From: JANQOH01 sp965243325 | GTDB lineage: Bacteria; Pseudomonadota; Alphaproteobacteria; UBA7887 | Direction: 5' to 3' | Assembly (NCBI GenBank): GCA_965243325.1 | Contig: CBDEUQ010000003.1 | Location: forward strand, 3,286,001 to 3,350,000 | Length of the DNA stretch: 64,000 nucleotides | Part shown: piece by piece, positions 25,272 to 34,204 of the stretch | Layout: the number at the start of each line of letters is the position of its first letter | Position numbering within the stretch: the first letter of the stretch is position 1 | The notes under the pieces: model-generated | The model's database searches: none | Told to the model about the DNA's origin: nothing | What the model saw: only the letters and a program-made list of their open reading frames with translations | Translations under genes and position numbers: made by a program

Positions 25272-27588
25272 TTTCCCAAACCCATGGGCGACGATTCGGG
25301 GTATTTCGAGCCCACGTTTCCGGCGACGGGGTTCTCGTCCGGGAACGCGTTCAGGAGGTTTTCCGCGCCGAGGCTGAACTCGACCCCCATCTTCGACCGG
25401 TAACTCGCCTCGGCGTCGAGCGTGATTTCGCTTCCCGGCTCGATGAGCCAGGTGTCGGCATGCCATTCGTCGTAAGCGCCGAAGTAGTTGACGCGGGCGA
25501 AGGCGGCCCAGCGTTCTCGCTCGTGCCGCAGGGTGGCGTTGAAGCGGAACTTCGGCAGCGCGTCCTCGAGCTGGGAAATGCGCTTGGCATCGATGAACAC
25601 CGGATCGTAGCGAATGACCTCGGTCCGGTTCCAGTTGCCGACGAACACGAATTCGGTCTCGCCGCCTTCCAGAACCGACCCTGCGGTCGGAATATCGACG
25701 CTGGCGACGAGGTCGATGCCGCGGGTGCGCGTGTCGAAACCGTTGCTGAAGTATCGGAAGGTGAACACGTCGCCTGCCGGCGCACAGCCGCCGGGGCCGA
25801 TCTGCGCCTTCTCCACGCCGGTCACCGTCCGGTCTTCCGACAGGCCCAGCCGGCCGTCCACGTCGATATTGTAGACATCGGCCGTAAGCGAGAGCGGTCC
25901 GGACTCGACCGCGACGCCGGCCGTGACCGTCACCGATTCCTCCGGGTCCAGCGGTCTCGCGCCAAAGAACACGGCTTCCGGGCAGGTGGAGGGGATCGTA
26001 CCCCTTTGCGTCAGCTGATAGCTGCCGTCGTCCCGTTGCACGAACGCCGTGGTCACGTTCGAGACGTTCTGCTGCCCGACCGTGGGGACGCGAAAGCCGG
26101 TGCTCGCGGACCCACGCAGGAGTAGCGAGTCGGTTGCCCGGAATAGCGTGGCGACCTTGAAGTCGCTCGTCGTGCCGAAGTCTTCGAAACGCTCGACGCG
26201 GCCCATCGTCGCCAGCGTGAGATCGGCCGTCACGTCGGTCTCCAGCTCGACGTAACCCGCCGCGTTGGACCGTGCCCACTCTCCGGCCACGTCCTCGGAG
26301 AAGCCCGAGAACCCGTTGGCGCCGACGCCGAAGCCCTGGTTGCCGAGCGGGCCGTCGATCCAGGAATCCCTTTCGCCGGCCACGATCTCGAAGGCTTCCT
26401 CGCGCCATTCGAGACCCGCCGCGGCGTAGAGCGGCGACGCGAACGAGGGAATCTCGAGAGCGCGCGTCACGTCGAGGTTCGCGGTCTGCTCGGTCTGGAT
26501 ATACGAACCGAGTTCGAACTGCGTCGGCGTGTCCGGCCCCAGGCTGGCATTGACCGTATCCCGCATGGAGAAGACGATCTCGCTCTGGCCCCGCGTGTAG
26601 CTCACGTCCCAGGTCAAGCCCGAATCCAGGGAGCCGCGGACCCCGGCCGTCGCCGCGGAGTCGCTCACCTTTCCCTTGAACTGAGGCGTGAAGCCGCCGG
26701 GAAAGCGCTCGTTGAAGACGAAACAGCCGGGGTTGCTCGCCATGTACGCCGCGGCGTCCTCCGGCCTGAAGAACTGGTCCCGCGCCGCGGACATGACGAT
26801 CGTCGGGCACGTTACGCCGTCGTCGGGGCTCAGGTCTCCCACCAGGCGGTGGGTGTTCGGCTCGCGTTGCGCGAACACGCCGCTGCGCGTGTTGGGGTTG
26901 CGGAAGAAGAATCCGCCCTCGGTTTCCCGGCCCGCGATGTTTCCGAACGCGTAACCCTCAGCCCCCTCGCCAAGTTCCACGCCGGAGTTCAGGAAGACCG
27001 TAAAGTCCCCGCTCACGTCGGGCGCCCCCCAGATTTGCGCGTAGGGCTGGCGGACGTGCGTGTTGCCGTTGGCGATGAGGGTCGCCGCGTCGCTCCGCTG
27101 GACGCTGCGCACCGTCGGTTCGGCTTCGTGCCACTGCGCGCTGAGATTGGCGAATCCGCCGGCGCCGATCGGCAGGCCGACGTTGCTGGCGAGGCGGAAC
27201 TCGGCGCCATCGCCCTCGTAGGTCCGCCCCCACTGGGTCTCGACGATGCCGCCGTCCGGGCGGCTCTTGAGCACGAAGTTGATCACCCCGGCGATGGCGT
27301 CCGAGCCGTATTGCGCCGACGCGGTATCGCGCAGCACCTCGACCCGCTCGAGCGCGACCGCAGGAATCACCGAGATGTCCGGGCCCTGCGCGCCCTCGGA
27401 AACGCCGTTTCCGAGCCACGTGATGACGGCGGCGCGGTGACGCCGTTTGCCGTTGACGAACACCAGCGTCTGGTCGGGCGCAAGTCCGCGAAGGTTGGCC
27501 GGACGGACGAAGGTCGCGGAGTCGCTGATCGGCTGCGTGTTGACATTGTACGACGGCACCAGCGTCCGCATGAGATTGGGCACGTTCG

Positions 27589-28868
27589 GGTAACGTCAAG
27601 AGTTATGTGTCAGGGAGACGGGGGTGCTGATTCCCTGAGACTTGTTTTCGTGGATGAATACCGCGTAGAGGACGCGGTCCATTGAGGTCCGGTCCTGGAA
27701 GGTTCCCATGGGCCGGGTTCGTCTGCGGACCTCCCGGAACCTTCGTTCGATGGCGTTGGTGGTCCTGACCCGCTTTCGCTCATCGAGGGTCCGGTAGCGG
27801 AAGCAGGTGAGCAGCTCGTCGAGATCGCTGCGCAGGCAGGCGACGGCCTTGGGGTAGGTGCTTTGCCAGCGGTCGGCGAAGCGTCGGGCGGCGCTCTGGG
27901 CCTTGCGGCGGCTCTTTGCATTCATGACGGCGTGGACATCGGCCTTGACGGCCTCCTGGTCGGCCTTGCGGACCTTGTTGAGGATGTTGCGCATCTTGTG
28001 CGCCCAGCACCTCTGAACCGGGATGCCGGGATAGACGAACGGCAAGGCAGCCAGCAGGCCCTTGCCGCCATCGACGCAGATCATCTCAAGGCCTTCGCCG
28101 GTGAGCCCGCGGTGGTACAGCCGGTTGAGGAACACTTCCCACTCGCGGGCGCCTTCGCTGACGGCGAGATGGAAGTCGATGATCTCCTTCTTGCCGTCGG
28201 GGCGGATGCCGAGCGCCACCAGGACCGGCCTCCTGAGCGCGCCGGCGCCGGTCTTGCGGGCCAGCACCACGCCGTCGAGCATCAGCGCCTTGTAGGCGTT
28301 CTTCAGCGGCCTGCGGTGGAAGGCCTCGACCGCCATGTCGAGCGTCTTGGAGACCCGGCTCACCGTCGCGGCCGAGACCGGGCGCCCGAGCAGGGCCAGC
28401 AGGACCTCGCCCACCTTGCGCGTCGAAAGCCCCAGCACGAAGCCGGCCAGGATGGCACGGTCGATCTCCGGCGCGCGCCTTGCGTAGCTCTTCACAACCC
28501 CGGTCGGGCAGAAGTGCCGGGTGCGCGGCACGTTGAGCTCGATGTCGCCGAGCTCGCTCAGCAGGCAGCGGCGGTAGGTCCCGTTGCGCCGGTCGCGCAT
28601 CGCGCCGGCGTCGAGGTTGTCGAGCCAGCGATCCACCGCCTCGGCCATCCGGCCCTCGATGATCTCGGCCAGCGCCTGGCGGCCGAGCGGGCGGTAGCCC
28701 TCGCCCCAGTCCAGTCCGCCTGCCTGCATCTCCTTCACCACCTCAAAGGCCTGGGGTAGGCTCATGATCGTCGCAGCTTGCTGGGACATGCGGGGTGCTC
28801 CTGTTTGTGGTTGTCGTCACCACAGGGAGTACCCCCTTCCCACCTGACACATAAATTCTTACGTCACC
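27589..28868 (-). mobile_element. IS256-family insertion sequence, copy B
   Basis: It is 1,280 bp with the same ends as copy A, in the opposite orientation. CACGTTCG flanks it (27581-27588 and 28869-28876). It interrupts the TonB receptor gene in the plug domain. Confidence 0.94.
27596..28789 (-). CDS. IS256-family transposase, copy B
   Basis: The 397-residue product is identical to copy A (MSQQAATIM...SLTHNS) with the same D, D, E residues. It is transcribed in the same direction as the receptor gene that it interrupts, so it could be co-transcribed from that promoter. Its own promoter in the 80 bases upstream of the ATG is shared by all three copies. Confidence 0.96.
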   Translation of the reverse strand: MSQQAATIMSLPQAFEVVKEMQAGGLDWGEGYRPLGRQALAEIIEGRMAEAVDRWLDNLDAGAMRDRRNGTYRRCLLSELGDIELNVPRTRHFCPTGVVKSYARRAPEIDRAILAGFVLGLSTRKVGEVLLALLGRPVSAATVSRVSKTLDMAVEAFHRRPLKNAYKALMLDGVVLARKTGAGALRRPVLVALGIRPDGKKEIIDFHLAVSEGAREWEVFLNRLYHRGLTGEGLEMICVDGGKGLLAALPFVYPGIPVQRCWAHKMRNILNKVRKADQEAVKADVHAVMNAKSRRKAQSAARRFADRWQSTYPKAVACLRSDLDELLTCFRYRTLDERKRVRTTNAIERRFREVRRRTRPMGTFQDRTSMDRVLYAVFIHENKSQGISTPVSLTHNS

Positions 28869-29287
28869 CACGTTCGTGTTGCCCTGATCGGTAAAGTCCA
28901 CGCCTCCGATCGTGTCGATCGGGGCCGGCGCGTCGGCAACCGAGCGCACCGGCCGGCGGCTGCCTACGACGTAGATGTCCTCAAGTTGGAATGCCTCGCC
29001 GGCCTCCTCGGCGCGAACGCCCGAGTCCGACACAAGCACCGGCACGAGAAACGCGGCCGGCGCCAAAACATAAGCGGAACGAATGATACGAGACGGTTTC
29101 CACATGTTCAGCGTCCCCCAACTACCTGATTTTGCTGTAGTTTCGCACGCTGGCGACCCGTCGCCAAGGACACCGTTGGGCCACGACGGCGCATGGGGCG
29201 CGAACGCGGGGCAAACCGTCCCTCACCCGGGGCTGCCTTTCCGGCCCCGCGGACGAGCCGGCGGCGTTGCGCGGAATGCGGCGGCGC

Positions 29288-30004
29288 CTAGCCCCGGCCG
29301 ACGTACGGCTGGGTGATCGGCAGGATGACGGTGCTCAGCATGTTGACGCGGCTGTCCATGCTCGCCATTGCCACAGCCGCCCTGCCGATGTCGGCGAGCG
29401 GGATCAGACCCTCGCGCTCGGCCACCGCCTCGCGGCCGCGCCAGATATCGGTGCCGACGTTGCCGGGATGGATGATTCCCACCGCGATGCCGTGCGCGCG
29501 GCCGTCGAGCGCGAGCGAGCGCGTGAGGCCTTCGAGACCGAATTTGCTCGCCGTATAGGGCGCTGCGTCGGGCCGCGACATCTGTGCCGATATGCTGCCG
29601 ATGTTGACGATACGGCCGGACTTGCGCGGGATCATGCGGCGAAACGCGGCGCGGGCGCAGAGGAACGCACCCGTCAGGTTCACGTCAATGACCCGGCGCC
29701 ACGCCGCCGCGTCGAGGTCCGCCGTGGGGCCGGGCGCCGACATTCCGGCGTTGTTGACCAGTATGTCGACGTGCCCGTGCTGGCGCGCGACGCCGTCGAA
29801 CAGGGCCTCGACCTGTGTTTCGTCCGTCACGTCGCACGCCGCGGCCTCGACTGCGCCGCCGAGCTCCTCCGCCGCGGCATCGAGCCGTTCGCGTCCGCGC
29901 GCGGCGATCGTCACCCGCGCGCCGGCGTCGGCGAACGCTTCGGCGATCGCCTTGCCGATACCGCTTCCGCCACCGGTCACGATCGCGATTTTTCCATCCA
30001 GCAT
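29288..30004 (-). CDS. SDR-family NAD(P)-dependent oxidoreductase
   Basis: The ATG at 30004, with GGAGGAAG upstream, gives 238 residues of a classical short-chain dehydrogenase. It has the cofactor loop TGGGSGIG at 10-17, NNAG at 84-87, a serine in NIGSIS (134-139) and the catalytic Y150-x3-K154 (YTASK). The family oxidises or reduces hydroxyl/keto groups; the substrate is not evident. Aspartate 59-60 region (CDV) is standard. It is divergent from the thioesterase gene 72 bases away, which suggests a shared control region, and the three genes that follow form a likely catabolic neighbourhood. Confidence 0.9.
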   Translation of the reverse strand: MLDGKIAIVTGGGSGIGKAIAEAFADAGARVTIAARGRERLDAAAEELGGAVEAAACDVTDETQVEALFDGVARQHGHVDILVNNAGMSAPGPTADLDAAAWRRVIDVNLTGAFLCARAAFRRMIPRKSGRIVNIGSISAQMSRPDAAPYTASKFGLEGLTRSLALDGRAHGIAVGIIHPGNVGTDIWRGREAVAEREGLIPLADIGRAAVAMASMDSRVNMLSTVILPITQPYVGRG

Positions 30005-30076
30005 CGCTTCCTCCCGCATCGGCGCGTTCGCCTTCACTCTCTTGCGCGCGGGGCGGCGTTCGGGTATCCGCGCGCC

Positions 30077-30538
30077 ATGGCCGCCGCCTGCGACCCTTTC
30101 ACCATCGCGCGTCCGCCGGACGGCTTCAAGCTCTACGAAACGCGCGACGGCCGTTTCAGCGAGCGCCTGGGACCGTACTTCGTCAGGGGTCGGGGCCTCG
30201 GCCTCGTCATGGGCTTCCGCGTGCTCGACCGCCACGCCAACAGCAACGGCGTCGCGCACGGCGGTGCCCTGATGGCGTTCGCCGACACGTTGTGCGGCAA
30301 CATCGCCGCGCGCGCCGCCGACTACGTTTCGGCGACGATGACCCTCAACAGCAGCTTTCTCAGGCCCGTGCCCGTCGGCGCCTGGGTGGACGGACGGGCG
30401 GAAGCGGTGAAGACGGGCGGCCGCAGCGTGTTCCTGCGCGCCGAGCTCACGGTCGACGGCGTGCCGGCCTTCACCGCCGACGGCATCTGGCAACGCATCG
30501 AGCCGCGCCCGCGCGGGGCGCCGAGGGAGGAGACATGA
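30077..30538 (+). CDS. PaaI-type hotdog-fold thioesterase
   Basis: The protein is 153 residues with the hotdog pattern: NSNGVAHGGALMAFADTLCG (about residues 56-75), a central long helix bearing the conserved H-G-G, then TMTLNSSFLRPVPVGAWVDGRAEAVKTGRS-like strands. This family hydrolyses acyl-CoA or aryl-CoA thioesters. The ATG at 30077 starts the frame. Its stop overlaps the start of the NIPSNAP gene (ATGA at 30535-30538), so the two are probably translated together. Confidence 0.85.
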   Translation: MAAACDPFTIARPPDGFKLYETRDGRFSERLGPYFVRGRGLGLVMGFRVLDRHANSNGVAHGGALMAFADTLCGNIAARAADYVSATMTLNSSFLRPVPVGAWVDGRAEAVKTGGRSVFLRAELTVDGVPAFTADGIWQRIEPRPRGAPREET

Positions 30539-31173
30539 TTCACGAACTGCGCATGTACACGTGCCGGCCCGGCACCATCGGCAAGGTTCTCGAGGCCAGC
30601 GGCACCGTCGCCCGGCGCATCCGCGAACGCGACAAGTACGGCACGCTGGAGGGACATTTCTCGACCGAACTCGGGGCGCTCAACCAGTTCGTCCATCTTT
30701 GGCGCTACGACAGCATGGCCGAGATGACGCGGCTGCGCGGCGAGCTCGGCAAGCTGGAGGCATGGCGCACCGAATACGTGCCGTTGATCCGTCCGCACCT
30801 GATGGAACAGACGGTGCGCGTCCTCAACCCCGTGCTCGACATGAAGACGGCGGAGGATGCCAGCAACATCTACGAGCTGCGCATCTACCGCCTGCTGCCC
30901 GGCGGCGCGGCGCCCTGGGCGGAGAAGATGGCGGCGGCCATGCCGGCGCGCGAGCGTTATTCGCGGAACATCGGCCTGTGGGTCACACAGTTGCCCGACC
31001 CCAACGAGGTCGTGCACCTGTGGGCGTATCCGAGCTTCGACGCGCGCATGGAGGCTCGCCGCGCGTCGCAGGCCGACCCGGACTGGAGTGCATTCCTGAG
31101 CGCAAACGTGGGCGCGTTGCAGACGATGACGTCGACGCTGCTCCTTCCGTCCGCGTGGTCGCCTCGGACGTGA
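30535..31173 (+). CDS. NIPSNAP-family protein
   Basis: The product is 212 residues with two copies of the ferredoxin-like NIPSNAP module: MIHELRMYTCRPGTIGKVLE...FVHLWRYDSMAEM and IYELRIYRLLPGGAAPWAEKM...VVHLWAYPSFDARM. The repeats are about 105 residues apart. Members of this family bind or modify small molecules but have no settled general activity. The coupling with the thioesterase gene and the nearby SDR and LLM oxidoreductases suggests a role in a degradation pathway. The gene converges with the LLM gene 24 bases away. Confidence 0.85.
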   Translation: MIHELRMYTCRPGTIGKVLEASGTVARRIRERDKYGTLEGHFSTELGALNQFVHLWRYDSMAEMTRLRGELGKLEAWRTEYVPLIRPHLMEQTVRVLNPVLDMKTAEDASNIYELRIYRLLPGGAAPWAEKMAAAMPARERYSRNIGLWVTQLPDPNEVVHLWAYPSFDARMEARRASQADPDWSAFLSANVGALQTMTSTLLLPSAWSPRT

Positions 31174-31197
31174 GCCCCGGCGGCGCTTTCCGATGTC

Positions 31198-32232
31198 TCA
31201 GTCGAGGCCGCGGATGAGATCGAGAACCTGCTCGAGCCCGGCGAGGCGCTCGGCGTCGTCGGCACCGTCGAGGCGCACCGTCAGGGCGTCCACGCCCGCG
31301 TCGCGGTAGAGGCGCAGCCGCTCGCGTACCATGTCCGGCGTGCCGAAGGCGCCGAAGCGCGTGACCATGGCGTCCGGGACGCGGGCCGCGGCCTGCTCCC
31401 GTTTGCCGTCGAGCCACAGGCGCTGCACGGCATTCGCGTCGTCGGCGTAGCCGGCGCGCGCGAACGCGTCCTTGTAGAAGTTGGTGGCAGCGGACCCCAT
31501 GGCGCCCATGTTGAACGCCACGCCCGGCTTCCGCGCGGCGACAAGGGCCTCCACGTCGTCGCCGACCGCGACCGTGCAGGCGACGTGCAGCGCGAGGTCG
31601 TCGAGCGACCGGCCCGCCGACTCGGCGCCGCGGCGCAAATGCGAGAAATGCGCTTCGGCGTGGTCGGGAGAAAACGAGGTGCCGAGCCAGCCGTCGGCGG
31701 CGGCGCCCGTGTATTCGAGCGACCGGGGCGCGAGCGTGGCAAGGAAGATCGGTATGCGCGCCGGCGGGTGGTCGAGGCGGATCGCCTTGCCCTCGCCTCC
31801 CGGACGCGGCAGAACGTGGTGCTTGCCGGCAAAGCGCAGCTTCTCGCCGCGGCACGCCATGCGGACGATCTCGACGGTCTCCCTGAGGCGGGTCAGCGGC
31901 GCGCGGTACGGCACGCCGTGCAACCCTTCCACCACCTGCGGACCGCTGGCGCCCAGCCCGAGCACGAAGCGGCCGCTTGACAGCGCATGCAGCGACAACG
32001 CCGTCATTGCCGTCATCGACGGCACGCGGGCGCTGATCTGCATGATGCCCGAGCCGAGAACGATGCGCTTCGTATGCGCGGCGAGGAAGGCGAGCGACGT
32101 CGCCGCATCCTGCGCCCATGCCTCGGCCGACCAGGCATACGCGGCGCCCATGTTCTCCGCCGCCACGATGTAGCGGGCGGTGGCGGCGATGTCGCGGCGG
32201 TCGTAGCCGCCGACGGCGATACCGATTTCCAT
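31198..32232 (-). CDS. LLM-class flavin-dependent oxidoreductase
   Basis: The 344-residue product has the luciferase-like TIM-barrel pattern: MEIGIAVGGYDRRDIAATARYIVAAENMG, then YAWSAEAWAQDAATSLAFLAAHT, the SGRFVLGLGASGPQVVEGLHG block and IPIFLATLAPRSLEYTG. This class uses reduced FMN or F420; the N-terminal variant with early GASGPQV is typical of F420-linked members, but I cannot decide. The start is the ATG at 32232, and the longer frame upstream overlaps promoter DNA. It converges with the NIPSNAP gene. Confidence 0.88.
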   Translation of the reverse strand: MEIGIAVGGYDRRDIAATARYIVAAENMGAAYAWSAEAWAQDAATSLAFLAAHTKRIVLGSGIMQISARVPSMTAMTALSLHALSSGRFVLGLGASGPQVVEGLHGVPYRAPLTRLRETVEIVRMACRGEKLRFAGKHHVLPRPGGEGKAIRLDHPPARIPIFLATLAPRSLEYTGAAADGWLGTSFSPDHAEAHFSHLRRGAESAGRSLDDLALHVACTVAVGDDVEALVAARKPGVAFNMGAMGSAATNFYKDAFARAGYADDANAVQRLWLDGKREQAAARVPDAMVTRFGAFGTPDMVRERLRLYRDAGVDALTVRLDGADDAERLAGLEQVLDLIRGLD

Positions 32233-32402
32233 GAGCTTCGACCGCCTTGGTTCCGACCGCCCTTCGATAGCGCGATTCGGCGCGCCGCGTCTCGGATCGA
32301 CCGCGGTTCCGCCTCGGCGAAACCCGGTCGAATCCGTTTGGCGCGACCGTGCGGGCAATATAGAACGCGGGTCGGCAGCGCGCGGCGAAGGGCGGACGCA
32401 GC

Positions 32403-33638
32403 ATGGGGCGAACGGCGATACGGGTGTGCGTGGCCGCCGTCCTGGCCACGGCCGGCGCCGCTGCGGCGGCAGAGCCGTGGGGCGAGCCGGCCATCGCCGA
32501 AGTCACCGGCCGCGTCGCGTTCGAAGGCCGCGGCTTCCTCGCGCCGCCGCGCTTTCCCGGCCAGCGGCGGCACGGCGTCTCGGTCGCCGTCGAGCCGGAA
32601 CTCTATCTCGAATGGAACGATTACACGTCTCTGACCGTGGCGCCGTTCCTGCGTCTCGACAGCGCCGATCCCGAACGCAGCCACGGCGACGTCCGCGAGC
32701 TGTATCTGCGGATCGTCCGCGACGACTGGGAGCTCGGACTGGGGATCGGCAAGCTGTTCTGGGGAGTCGTCGAATCGTTCCACCTCGTCGACGTGGTGAA
32801 CCAGACCGACCTGATCGAGAACATCGACCTCGAGGACCAGCTCGGCCAGCCGATGGTCAACCTGACGCTGGTCCGCGACTGGGGCTATGTCGACATGGTG
32901 TACATGCCGCGGTTTCGCGACCGGACGTTCCAGGGGCGTCGCGGCCGCCTGCGCAACGCCCTCGTCGCCGCCGGCTCGCTGGCCGACCACGAACCCGGCG
33001 CGGGGCGCTGGTATCCGGGTCTGGCGGTCCGATACAGCAACAGTTTCGGCGCCTGGGACGCCGGCGTCTACCAGTTCCACGGCCTTGCGCGCGAACCCTC
33101 GTTCGGGCTTGCGCTCGACGCCGCCGGTGCGCCGGTGCTGGCGCCGTTCTACGAAATCGTCAACCAGACGGGCGCCGACGTGCAGTACACGGCGGGCGCG
33201 TGGCTGTGGAAGCTGGAAGCGCTGTTCCGCGAGGGCCAGCGCAACCGCCGCGGCGCGGAGGAGAACTACGCCGCCGCGGTCGGCGGCTTCGAGTATACGG
33301 TCTGGGCCGTGCTCGAGACCGACGCCGACCTCGGCCTGCTCGTCGAGTACCTGCACGACAGCCGCGGCGACGCCGCGACCGGCGCGTTCCAGAACGACGT
33401 CTTCGCCGGCGCGCGGCTCGCCCTCAACGACCCGCAGGACACGAGCCTGCTCGCCGGCGCGATCCGCGACCTGTCCGACGGCACGAGCCTGTTCACGCTG
33501 GAAGCCAGCCGCCGCATCGGCGACCGCTACAAGCTGACGGTCGAGGCGCGGCTGTTCTCCGACGTCCATCGCAGCAATACCCTCGCCGACTTCCGCGACG
33601 AAGACATGATCCAGGTGGAACTCGGGTACTTTTTCTGA
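32403..33638 (+). CDS. Outer-membrane beta-barrel protein
   Basis: The 411-residue protein begins with a signal peptide (MGRTAIRVCVAAVLATAGAAAAA). The rest alternates polar and hydrophobic residues in strand-sized pieces (LELYLRIVRDDWELGLGIGKLFWG-like) and ends in the aromatic QVELGYFF, as expected for a barrel folded by the BAM machinery. VESFHLVDVVNQTDLIENID and ADVQYTAGAWLWKLEALFREGQ are notable blocks. I do not know its ligand. It is isolated in orientation from both neighbours and divergent from the LLM gene, 170 bases apart. Confidence 0.75.
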   Translation: MGRTAIRVCVAAVLATAGAAAAAEPWGEPAIAEVTGRVAFEGRGFLAPPRFPGQRRHGVSVAVEPELYLEWNDYTSLTVAPFLRLDSADPERSHGDVRELYLRIVRDDWELGLGIGKLFWGVVESFHLVDVVNQTDLIENIDLEDQLGQPMVNLTLVRDWGYVDMVYMPRFRDRTFQGRRGRLRNALVAAGSLADHEPGAGRWYPGLAVRYSNSFGAWDAGVYQFHGLAREPSFGLALDAAGAPVLAPFYEIVNQTGADVQYTAGAWLWKLEALFREGQRNRRGAEENYAAAVGGFEYTVWAVLETDADLGLLVEYLHDSRGDAATGAFQNDVFAGARLALNDPQDTSLLAGAIRDLSDGTSLFTLEASRRIGDRYKLTVEARLFSDVHRSNTLADFRDEDMIQVELGYFF

Positions 33639-33656
33639 GGACGCTCGCGCTGCGGC

Positions 33657-33821
33657 CTACCGTTGCCGCGCCACGACTCGAATCGGCCCCGGATAGCGCC
33701 CGACCGCCTCGTCCGCCGTGAGGAGTGCCAGCCCTTCGATCAGCGCCCGGGCCTCGGCGAACAGTCGATCCGGCGTCCCCGCCGCCCATAGCAACGGGTG
33801 GGTGTCGAGGAGGGGTCTCAC
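33657..33821 (-). pseudogene. VapC-type PIN toxin with an internal deletion
   Basis: A GTG at 33821 overlaps the antitoxin stop (GTGA) as in VapBC operons. It encodes 54 residues: VRPLLDTHPLLWAAGTPDRL is the PIN N-terminus with the first acidic residue, and GLALLTADEAVGRYPGPIRVV is the C-terminal end of a PIN domain. The roughly 70-residue middle, with the other catalytic acids, is missing. The frame remains open, so this is a clean in-frame deletion. A PIN toxin without its middle should be inactive. Confidence 0.75.
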
Positions 33822-34051
33822 GCACCGTCCGTGAACATGGCTCCGATCGGCGCGGCGTCCATGCGGTCGAAGTCCTCCGGCACCGATATTTGTCCCGCGA
33901 GAAACCCGAGACGCCGTTCCGCGGCGTCCACCGCGACGACCTTGACCATGGGCTTGCCGGCGCGCGCGATGACGAACGGCTCGCCGCGCGCCGCTTCCCG
34001 AACGAGACGGGAAAGATGGGTCTTGGCTTCATGCATGTTGACGGTGCGCAT
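33818..34051 (-). CDS. Phd/YefM-type antitoxin
   Basis: The product is 77 residues: MRTVNMHEAKTHLSRLVREAARGEPFVIARAGKPMVKVV matches the Phd/YefM DNA-binding N-terminus almost throughout. The C-terminal tail (DFDRMDAAPIGAMF) would wrap a PIN toxin. Its stop overlaps the GTG of the broken VapC. A palindromic operator lies 10 bases upstream of the ATG. With its toxin destroyed it may be retained as a repressor, perhaps cross-acting on a related pair elsewhere; this is inferred. Confidence 0.88.
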   Translation of the reverse strand: MRTVNMHEAKTHLSRLVREAARGEPFVIARAGKPMVKVVAVDAAERRLGFLAGQISVPEDFDRMDAAPIGAMFTDGA

Positions 34052-34060
34052 GACCGCTCT

Positions 34061-34081
34061 CCAACCGACTTGGTCGATTGG
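34061..34081 (-). promoter_or_regulatory. Palindromic operator upstream of the antitoxin
   Basis: CCAACCGAC-TTG-GTCGATTGG has 9-base arms matching at 8 positions. It lies just before the antitoxin ATG, as in autoregulated Phd/YefM operons. Confidence 0.6.
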
Positions 34082-34204
34082 TTTCGTCCATTAAGACGAC
34101 ATCCGCCGCCCTGCCGCACCGCGACGGCGGCCGGACGCCCCCCCGCCGGCGCCGCCGATACGGGTTTGACAAGCCGGATCGCGACGCGCGTCGAGCGGCC
34201 GGCG

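Larger units (their letters stand above)
23098..25285 (-). mobile_element. IS1595-family element, left end lost and right end split by IS256
   Basis: The element's right end apparently enters the TonB receptor gene just after the codons for PMG near 25,285; this point is inferred. IS256 copy A (23992-25271) is inserted close to that end with an 8-bp duplication. Left of 23,098 no IS1595 sequence is recognisable. Confidence 0.5.
25272..29105 (-). pseudogene. TonB-dependent receptor split by IS256 copy B and truncated at its end
   Basis: The N-terminal part (29105 down to 28869) has a signal peptide and a TonB box-like stretch (EDIYVVGSRRP). The plug starts VDFTDQGNTNV. After the IS, the frame resumes at 27588 with PNLMRTLVPSYNVNTQPISD and the rest of the plug (GLAPDQTLVFVNGKRRH, IPAVALERVEVLRDTASAQYGSDAIAGVINF), then the 22-strand barrel. 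Removing the IS and one copy of CACGTTCG restores the frame as NTNVPNLMRTL. The protein ends SKYPESSPMG, lacking the final strand with its terminal aromatic residue, where IS1595 begins. It would have been about 850 residues and taken up an unknown chelate or oligomer. Confidence 0.88.
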
